Shown: one piece after another, positions 1-9,938 of the stretch
Layout of the letters: every line of letters begins with the position of its first letter
Position numbering within the stretch: the first letter of the stretch is position 1
NCBI GenBank assembly: GCA_018398765.1
Contig: JAHBMJ010000554.1
Span: 26,588-41,587 of the forward strand
From: Chromera velia
Lineage: Eukaryota > Sar > Chromeraceae
DNA length: 15,000 nt
Direction: 5' to 3'
Made by a program: the position numbers and the translations under genes
Notes under the pieces: model-generated
Databases searched by the model: none
What the model saw: the letters and a program-made list of their open reading frames with translations, nothing else
Told to the model about the DNA's origin: nothing

Positions 1-68
1 GGGGGGGGGGGGTTGAGTGAGTGAGTGTCTGTGTGAACTTGTGTTCGCGCATGTGTGGGTATCTGCAG
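1..68 (+). other. 3' part of an intron, poly-G and GTGA repeats
   Basis: Starts with a run of 12 G, followed by GAGT repeats at 15-27 and a TG-rich stretch, ending at the CTGCAG acceptor of E1. No coding signal. Confidence 0.6.
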
Positions 69-202
69 GTGGAGCTCGACCTGTCGATCGAGATCTCTCA
101 CATCGAGCAGCTGATGACCAAGTACAGGGACATTGAGGTCGAGGTCCCCCTGGAGCACTTGCAACAAAAGAGCAACGACAACTGGGGGTCGCTGTATGCC
201 TC
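69..202 (+). CDS. Exon E1 (phase 0 in, phase 2 out)
   Basis: Open after CTGCAG (63-68) and ended by GTGAGT at 203. It encodes 44 complete codons plus TC. The peptide is acidic and alternates polar and hydrophobic residues (begins VELDLSIEIS, later DIEVEVPLEHLQ), which suggests beta strands of a soluble domain. The split codon TC|A joins exactly to the frame of the next block at 495. Because it begins at a splice acceptor, the gene starts upstream of the window. Confidence 0.75.
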
Positions 203-239
203 GTGAGTCAAGTTGGAAAAGTCTCACTTCGGTCTCTGC

Positions 240-282
<43 letters not shown>

Positions 283-302
283 TGTGTGTCTGTGTGTGTG
301 TG

Positions 303-345
<43 letters not shown>

Positions 346-2954
346 CTGTTCTCCGCTGCATGTTGTTTATCATACGTGCTTCTCATTTCGTTGCCGTTTT
401 CAATTGTGGGAGACTTGCACAGCACTTTTTGCTTTTTCCTTTTTGCTTTCACAGAAAGAAATGCTGAATGGTTAATTCGTCTCTTGGCATGCAGATGCAC
501 TCGGGGCCAGCGTCCGTTTTTCATTTTGAGGCGTCTGAACCAGTTGGTGTCCATCTTCGCATTGGCGGCTCTTGCGGATGTCGAGAGGGGCGGGATATGG
601 CAGCTCTCGATTTTCATTGGAGTGTACTTTGCGACCTTCCTTGCAGAGTTGGTCTCCGCTTTCTTTGGGGTCTCGGAGGCATTTCTAATCGAGGAGAAGA
701 AGCAGGTTCGTCGGGGCGGGTACGGCTGGTTGTCTTAATTGTCCTGTCGATGGCTTCTTTTTTTATTTGTCTAGGGCTTTCCCCTTGAACCCATGCTTGC
801 CCTTGCATGTACATATGAATGAATGAAAAGAAAGTGGTAGGTCGAAGCAACCAGCCAGCCAGCCAGCCAGACATACAGATCTTTTTTTGATGAATGCTAC
901 AAATGCGCCTTTGTTCGCGACTTCATCGGACAAAGAAGGACTCACAGAGAAACTCCGACAAGAGTGGCGTTCATGGCCAAGGGAAATAGACAAGTGCGGG
1001 CATACATGGACACGTATACGCGCGCATGAAAATTGACGCACGCATCTACCAAAATACACAGAATTGCCCATACATGCGCGCAATCAAAGACGGCAAGTGA
1101 GTGAATGGAGAAGTGAACGGATGAAGCCAAGAATAAGGACAGTGTGAATGAATAGTGACAGAATGCCTGCATGTGTGCATGGGTGAATAAATGAATCAAT
1201 CGATGCAGTTCACATTCCGAGATGGAGAAGAGGTCTCAATGGAGACCACGAAATTGCGAAAGGTGAGATTTGACTGGCTTGCGCAAGCAGACCGAAGGGC
1301 CAGAAACGAACTCTCATAAGTGATTCATTGGTGCGCTACCTGGAGCACTGCCGCCATGAATTCTGTCAAAAGTCGCACCCTGACAAACAGCCATTGATCA
1401 TCGCAGCAGAGTCTCTCCTTAAATCTATGCATCCAAGACGCAATCACTAGAGGATTCAAACAGAGAAAAGAGGAAGTGACGTGCTTGTTGGTTGGGCAGA
1501 TTGCCTACCTGGGGGAGCTCTTTGTCCGTTCTCTCATTGACTCTCGTTTGCACATCATTCCATTCGACTTTGAAGTTTTTTTTTGAAACGTCGTTTTTGC
1601 AGACATTTACAACTTCTTGTTGGTAGACATCTCATCCATTCCAAACATTCCTTTTCTAGATAATTTGTCCTGTGTTGCCCTTCCTTAATATACGGGCAGA
1701 TTCTTCATACCACAGAGAGCGCCTTCGGCAAAACGGAGCGGGAGCAAGACGTGAGTCGACGAAGATGGTGCTGTCTGTCTGTCATCACATAATTGGCTGC
1801 TGGGGTGGTCTTGTTTCTTTCTCTCTTTCTGTTCTATCAGTCCATCCATCCATCCATCCATCCATCCATCCGTTCATGCACCCCGATAGGACAGCAACTG
1901 GATCGGAATCCATGTACGTGGGACGGACAGACAGATAAAGACATAGACACACTTTTTCTTTTCTGTTGTCTGCGTGAACAAATGAGCAAAATAAAAGAAA
2001 ATTAAAAAGAGACATTCAAGAAAAGGACGGCCAACCAAAGAGACGGGCATTCATACAGGGACGATATCAAAGTTGTCCGTCCAGACCGACAAGAAGGACA
2101 ATGAGGAAAGGAAACATGACTGCATTCAATCACTCGTTTGGACTCCGGAACAACCGCCGCCTGCTAAACCCGAGAAATAGTGCATGAAGCAATGGCATTG
2201 AAACAAATCATGTATCCGTAATGAAACAGCGCCTTGCTCTGCCCGCGTCTGCCTTCCTGCCTGCCTGGGTCTCCATGCATGCATGCAGGTGGTTGTGCCG
2301 CCCCAGCTTTGGGATTTGATTCTGCTCTCAAATCTCAACAAGATGAGACTGGTCGTCCAGGTCCGTGCATTTGTTTTCATCTTCTGTCTCTTCTGCTTCA
2401 GAATGTGATATTCAATCAGGTCCTGCATGATAATGAGTGAATCACTTGCCTCCACCCTTGAAATTTCGCGCATTCGGTCTTTGATTGGGTAGAGTCAGAC
2501 ATGCTGCCCTGACGAAGGCAGAAAGGAAGCATTTTTTGTCGCTTGCTTGCTTGCTTTCTTTCTTTCTTTCTTTCTTCCTTCCTTCCTTCCTTCCTTTCTT
2601 TCTTTCTTTCTTTCCTTCTTTCTTTCTTTCTTTCTTTCTCCGCGAGGAATCTTTGCGACAATTTACGAGGAGGGATTGGTCCAACGGCTCTGTCTGTTCC
2701 ATGCATGTGCATCGTGTCAATTCAATTAAACGCGCTCCCTTCACTGCTTCTTTTCTTCCCCTTCTCCTCTCTCTGAACATGGATGCAGGGTGGCGATTTT
2801 GTGGATCTGACTGACGAGGAGAAGGAACTTGCCAGCGACCCCGAGAGGCCTGCAAAGGAAAGGCGACTGATGAATTACGGTCGCGTGCTGGTCTCCTTCC
2901 AGGTATCTCTCTCTCTCTCTCCCCCCCACCCCCTCTCGTTCTCTCGTTCGTGGG

Positions 2955-3019
<65 letters not shown>

Positions 3020-3758
3020 TGTGTGGTGCATATGGTGTATGCATGCATGAGATACATGCACACATGTATCTTGTTGCAAGCGCGTGTGTCGCTACTTCTC
3101 TCCGTCTTTCTGTCTGTTTGTTGATCTCTCTGTCTTTCCTTGGCTGCGTCTGGCTCACACGCTGTGCTTCAGCCTCGCTGCACACTTCCCCATGCAGATT
3201 CGAATGTTTCCTTTCATGGCTTTGAGGGGGGAAAGAAAAAACATAGAGAAGGTTTTTTAAAGGGAACTATAGAGAGTGGGTACAGGCAAAAGAAACATAA
3301 TTCAATGAGGATGGAAGCGCTTCACTCTCAGATAAGACACAATATTGACCACAAAGTCCTCTGACGTCGTTTCTGGTCGATTTACGGATTCGATTCATTG
3401 ATCGTTCGAACGCTTGCAGGTCACCCAAGCTACAGTTCCCCTGTCGGTGTGCATCAGCCCAGACCTGCTGAAAGAACGCGGGAGCTACAAAGCCGCGCTG
3501 GTGCGTGACTGCATGGGTGGTACACACATCACATACATGCGCGCTCCCTCTCTCTTTTTCTTTCCTTCCCCAACCCCCCTCTCTCTTTCCGTGTCCGTCT
3601 GTCTGTCTGTCTGTCTGTCTGTCTGCACGTGAAGAAAAGAAGCAAGAAGAAGAAACATATAGTCTGTCTGTGAATGAATGGAAAAGGAAAAAAAAAACAT
3701 ACAGGGTGTCTGTCTCTGTCTGTCATGAAGAAAAGAAGGGAGAAGAAGAAAACTTTAG

Positions 3759-3818
<60 letters not shown>

Positions 3819-4396
3819 TGCGTGCATGTGAGTGTGTACATATGTGTGTGCATTTCAAAGTTTGTATCCGTAAGCCGCTCCGGACAGCGAAGATATGTCT
3901 GTCTCTCTTCTTTTTCGCTCTCCACCTTTTTTCGATTGGGCTGAAGACTATACTGAGGAGATACCACAGTCTCCTTCCTTCTTCTTTCACTTCACACTAT
4001 TCCACACCAACCCCTCTGATGAATTACAGGCAGGCAGGCAGGCAGGCAGGCAGGCGTATGGGTAGCAGACAGATGCTAAACTCTCTCTTCTTCGATTGGA
4101 GAAGCATTAAATTTGCGCTTTCTGCATTTTTCTGAATTCCCTCTACGTGCAGACTCTCCTCGCAGACAGTCGGCAAGAAATTATTCTGCACAGGAATGAC
4201 CTTCCTGGGCCTCTGGTTAGTGGCCGTCGAGTCCTTTCTTCCTTCCTTCCTTCCTTCCTTCCGTCCTTCTCTCCCTTCTTTTAGTTTCTTGGTGTGTCTG
4301 TCTCTCTTTGGAGGGCAGAAAATAGAAGATGTGCGGCCGAATGTCGACATTTTGAGAGCCTGAGCGAGCAGACGAATGGTCAATGCTCCATCAGTC

Positions 4397-4446
<50 letters not shown>

Positions 4447-7400
4447 TGTGTGCGTGTGCGCGTGCTCTGGAGAGTCAAGGACACCTCAAATTTTGCTATC
4501 CTTCCCTTCTATTCTCCACTGCAATTCCCTTCCTTTCGCTTTCCCTTGCAGCACGTAATTGACAGCGAAGAGTTCGACGATGTTCCGGGAACCCTTCTCA
4601 ACGCCCTTCCTCAGGCGAGGAGGAGAGAAAACACGCAGCAGCAACCGGCCGTACAGATCCCACAGCAGCCCGTCAACGCAAACAATGAGCAACCGGAAGA
4701 AATCACGGGAGACACAGAAGTGCGTTGAAGGCCGGCTCTGCTTCTTCTGAACTCCGTTTTCTGTAAAGGGGATGTTTAGTTGCTTTTGGGCTCTTGCGTG
4801 TGCAGAAAGATGTCTTCCAGCATCCGTGTGATATCATCAGTCGCCTTGCCTCTATGTCTGGGCTCTCTTCTGTCCTTTCCTGGAAGTGCGCGTTCCAACT
4901 GAACCTTGTTTTGAGATGTTGCAACTGCAGGTGCGGTTCGAGTTCCTGAAGCCCGCTTTCGTGAAATTTTCTGCACTCGCAATGGACCTCGAGAAGAAAA
5001 GAACGGTCCGGGGGTGGGGGGGGGGTGCGTGGGGTGGAAGGTTTGATTCCGTCGTTCTTTCTTTCGTCTGTGATTTATTTCTCTCTTCCCCTTCGTACCT
5101 CCTTTCTTTCTTTTTTGGTTTCTTGCTTCCTTCCTTCCTTCCTGCAATCCTTCTTCGTTTCCTGGTCTGATGTAGTTTTTTTCCGTCAGGTTCGACTCGC
5201 TGTCTGTCCAAGAAGAGAAAAAGAACAACAAGACAGAGAAACATGTTTCTGTGACTGCCTGCATGTCCGTGTGTTCCTGTGCCTATCTGTGTGCACGAGT
5301 GTGCACGTCGATCTGTCTGTTTGTGTGTTCCTGCCTGCAGGTGAATTTGGACAGTCTGATCAGAATGCAGTCGGTGATTGACCGGAAGAACCAGCTGAGC
5401 CCTCTGGACCCCCAACGCATAAGTCTCTGGCTGTACCTGAAGGGACTCGAGTGAGTGAGTGAGTGAGTGAGTGTGTGAGTGAGTGAGTGAGTGAGTGAGT
5501 GAGTGAGTAAGTGAGTGAGTGAGGGAGGGAGTGAATCGATCAGAGAAGGAGAAAGAGAGAGAGCTTGGGAGGCGGGGAGGGTCGAAAAAGGAAGCATAAA
5601 GATATATGGAAGGACAGAGAATCTAGAGCGACGGATAGATGACATCAGTCCGATTGGTTGTCAAACACCGGCAAGAGAGGAAGAGGAGAACGCTTGGATA
5701 TGTGAAGAGAGAAGAGGGGCACCTGCTCCAAGACAGACAGCAGACATTCAAGGACTCAGAAGCAACGCATTGCCCCATATGCACGCAGGGGGCGGGGAAA
5801 GCGAGAAAGGAGGTGTCCAGATTGAAGAAAGGTTGGAAAGGAAAAATTAGAGACAGTTGAAGGATGCCCGACGAATCTGGCCGTCGTGAGCTTCTGTTGG
5901 TTCTCACGTTCAATTGTTCGCACCCCCCCTGCAGGATTGCTGAATGGGACGTGTGGAGAAATGAGCAGCTGATCTTTGCCCGACGGTGGCTGGGGGGTGA
6001 GGTTGCCTCCATGATGTTTCAGACGCTTGTGATAGTCTGCTTGCTCTTTGGTGAGTGACTTGATCAACTGGGTGGACAGACAGACAGACAGAGAGACAGA
6101 CAGACAATCAAAAGAGGGTCGACATGTACGACCTTCCTTGCTGTCCACTCCTCAGTTTGAGCAGATAGCGGAGAGACGGGAAAAGATGAATTCAAGATCC
6201 AATGAGTCACAGTAAAGCAAGGCAGCTCTAGTCTTTAGTTATCCCCCCGCTCTCCTCATTCGACTTCCGGCAGGCACTCCCTGGAGGCAATCCTTCAATC
6301 GTCTGTCGACATGCATGGAGTCTGCTCACAACACATGCGAACTGTGATACTTTCGTGCATCCCATCAGCGTTTAAGCACATTCACTCATCTTCGTGGGTG
6401 TCCATCTTTGACAGAGGCACAGGATGTAGATTTGGGGAAGGCACATGGACATCTCAAATTCGCTGACATAGAATTGAATACGAAGACAGTCATCTTGAAG
6501 GAACAATTTCTGTCTGTCTGTCTGCCTGCCTACAGGTCACTCCTCCATGACAGACTCCCCGGAGTTTGCAGCGCTCTGGTCTATCATCTTCACTCTTGTC
6601 GTGCTGGTGAGTCATGCGTCATTCAACGAGGTAGTCTTTCCCCCTCTTCTGTGTGTGTGTATGTATGGGTCTGAGCCGGTGGAGAGAAATTTGGGGCAAA
6701 GGATGTGCAGAGACTGTTGTCATTCTACATTTGTGCTGGTCCCTTGAACTCTCTTTCGCTGACTGCTTCTGTGTCTTGCTAGAGTTGTTCGCGCGTCTAT
6801 CAAAATGTCTGTTTTTCTGTCGAGTCTGTCTTTGCATCCGTGGCAGGAATCAATCAGTTCTTTTGTGCTTCCGTTTTGCCGGGTGGCTACTATACTGTCT
6901 CGTTTATCTTCTTCTTTGGTCTGAATCCGTTTCTTTCTGCCCATCGTCCTCCCTCTTTCTGCGGCCGCTCGTTTCGTTTCTCTGTGTGCGTGTGTCTGTT
7001 TGTGGGGGGGCGGGGTGCGTACATTTCTTTCTGTGGCGATTCATGATACCGGCCGTTTGCCATGCTCTCCTGTGTCTCTCTCATGCTCTTTGTCTTCAAT
7101 TACTTAATCCTGCATGGATGCATGGATGCAGTTGTGGATCAACGGGGCCGACGGCATCGAGGCGTTTGAGAATTTTCAGAAATGGATTGCAGAAAATGTT
7201 CGTGGGTTGAACTTCCGCTTTCATTGCATTCTTTCTCTGTTCGTGGATGAATCTCTCGAGGAACCTGCACCTGACTGAGTATAGATGCATGCGAGAAACA
7301 AACACACATGTTGGCCACAGCAAGACGAAAATCGCATCCACTCCCCCAAGCCGGCAGACGGCACCTAAAGAGATGCACGAAATATCAAAAATGTTCAAAC

Positions 7401-8333
7401 ATTTGATTGATAGGGTGAATGATGCAGTCTCACTTATGGTGCATTCAAGGGGCATTCTTTAAAACCAAATTTCGGTCTCGGCCCTGAGGTTTGCCCTCTC
7501 GCTGCTTTCCCCTTTTCCCGCTTTGAGTCACTCTTCCGCGGCCTGTGTACCTTGCTTGCCCGCCCTTCATCACAAAATATTTACTTACGTGCAGGGAGAG
7601 GAGGTAAAGGCCGAGATTTTGGGGGTTCTGGACACAGTGCAGCACTACTCCTTTCAGTTGCGGCGATACTATTGGTCAGTCAGTCAGAAGAAGACCGGCC
7701 TCCCTCCCGAATTGCGAGCCCTCCCGAGAGCGCCGTAATCAGGAGTTGCAAAAACTGGACGCGCGTATGTATTTGTGCGAGTGCACGCATTCATGTGTGG
7801 GGGGGACAAAAAGAGAAAGGAAGGATCCGGTCGGTGCATGACAGAGCAAACAAGGATGAAAGAGGGCAAGTGAAGGAAGCAGCAGATCGATCCACTCAAG
7901 GAATGCGCGTGACGGAAGTAGCGCGATTGAGTAGCCTGACAGGCCCCAAAGAATTTCTTCGGCCCATTTGTGATTCGTTCGGTTTGTCCTGTCAATTCCA
8001 TTTGTACCCCTTCCTTCGGTTCTTCAACAAATCTCTCTAGCCCCCGGAAATCAGCCTGGATACATGCGTGTTTGTGTTTTTCCTCAAGGGTTTTTTGGAT
8101 TGTCAATTTGCAGTAAACGACCTCTAGATGTCAGCTATTGGTTAAGAAAGCAAGTCGCTCCGTTTCTTCCTTCCTTGTTGGACATGCTGTGCTCCAGCCA
8201 GACGACCCGATGCATGCTGGCGATACGTTCTTCTCAGATTGCGCGCGTGTCGTCCTGCATTTAGCCCTGTCCAAAAGCCCATTTCGAACCCCCTCTTTGA
8301 CCAGGGGCTTCTCTGTCCTACAGGATTGCATCA

Positions 8334-8401
<68 letters not shown>

Positions 8402-9900
8402 AGCAGCCTCACCTTCTGCCGTCGGCGAATCTACCGAGACCCCAAGACAGGTACTTCACGCTTGGTCAGCGGCCTGAAGTTCCGCAACGCTCTGATGGAC
8501 CTGGAGACCTCGTACGAGGACGGAGAGGACGAGCTGAAGATACAGCAGTTCCACTTGGCCAGAGTGGTGCGTGCGTGCGTGCGTCGTTGGTGCGACATGC
8601 AAACAATGGAGCGGAGTGGATTTTCGAGCAACACAACGCGAGATAAAGCAACCCTTGTTTTCTTTCCTTTCTGCTCCCTTGTCCTCCCTTTCCGGACCTC
8701 TCGTCCCTTTCCTTCCTTCCCAAGTGACTGACCAATCTCTCCTCACATACAGTGAGGCGTGCACGCGAGAAGAAAGTCGCTTCAACTAGTTTCCCCGACT
8801 CATCACTTGTCGCAGAAAGGCATGCGTGGATGAGAAAGAGTGCGCGAACGAATATCACAGGCTGCGAAAAGAAAAAGTGGAGGCTGTCCGCTGTGAGAGA
8901 GTCGAATGCGGAGTTCAAAAACGGGTCTGCCTGTCCTTTCCCATCTATCCACACATCTATCCCACTCCCCCCTACCTGATCAGCATTGGGGGCCAACTCG
9001 TCTTTGACTCGCTTCTTCCTTTTTCTCCGTACCCTTTTGTGCAGTCTCTTGATGTCCATCGGATTGAATCCCTTACAGAGCATGACGCGACCATAGTGTC
9101 GTCAAGATCTTGCTGCCCCTCTAGCTGTGCCCTTCTCTTTTCTTCTCATTCTTGCTCTTCCCTCCTCCATCCCCGTCCATGCCTGAGTGGCTTTGTTTTG
9201 TTTGTGTCTGTCTGTCTGTCTGTCTGTCTGTCTGCTTGCCTTCAGGAAGAGGGGATCTCAGACGCGTCGACATCGAAGGAACTGGCCGAGAGGGAGAGAC
9301 TGAGGATGGACGTGCAACAAAGGAGAGAGGCACTGAGACGACAAGACCAGTTCATTCATGATTTCCGCCTTCAGGTGGGAGTAGGGAAAAGGAAGTGAGG
9401 TTTGAAGTGAAAACTCAGCGGAGGATCTACTCTCATCCCCCGGCAGAGACAAAACAAGCCAGTGCATGCTTCCGCTCGTTGCCCCCTCTCCCTTTCTCCG
9501 TACTTCTTATTTTTGGCCCCTGAATCAGGTTTGCGTCTTTCTTGTATGTTGTTTCTACGTCCCCTTAGTTGTTCCATTCCGGCATGCTTTGTTTGCCTCC
9601 TACCTGCCTTATTTGTGGGAATGTGTCTTTTGATTGCTCGATTGCTTTCTCGGGCTCTTCCGTCTTCCCTTCCTTCTTTTTCTTCTTCTGAAGTGAAGCA
9701 ATGAGGAAGCAAAAAAAGTGGAAGGGAAAGACACTCGTAGTCTTCGTGTCGGTATGTCCTTCCGATCCTCTACTTACCTGCACACTTTCCCGTCTGCTGG
9801 CCTGTTTCTGTGACTTTATTCCTGGAAGCAGAGCTAGTCTGTCCGACCACCACTCCTTCTGTGTATACATAGTGATTGCTCTGATCCGCTTTCTCCCTCC

Positions 9901-9938
<38 letters not shown>

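Noticed and set aside
133-738. A single continuous 201-codon forward ORF
   Set aside because: It reads through the (TC)n(TG)n tract as Ser/Leu and Cys/Val repeats. Only its part from 496 is coding in my model, and the E1 peptide lies in another frame.
1263-1499. Possible exon after GCAAGCAG (1290) reading TEGPETNSHK
   Set aside because: A stop follows at once and the only donor gives a phase that does not fit E4.
2442-3185. A 247-codon reverse ORF rich in Arg/Glu/Lys and Thr/His
   Set aside because: It consists of the complements of TTTC, TC and TG arrays and antisense of E8. No independent coding character.
2870-3470. C2-domain or ferlin-like strand (NYGRVLVSFQ followed by VTQATVPLSV)
   Set aside because: Too short, with no calcium-binding aspartate pattern, so I do not name a domain.
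1841-5528. Tandem arrays as a CRISPR array or minisatellite gene
   Set aside because: The units are 2-4 bases with no spacers; they are ordinary microsatellites inside introns.
6408-6535. Open forward stretch before E15
   Set aside because: No acceptor with matching phase; a stop follows CACAG-GATGTAG in the relevant frame. E15 has its own good acceptor.
5341-6606. Resemblance of E13-E15 (SLWLYL, AEWDVW, then a hydrophobic helix) to the ciliary protein meckelin (TMEM67)
   Set aside because: Only a few residues coincide. The following regions do not correspond and no cysteine-rich ectodomain is seen.
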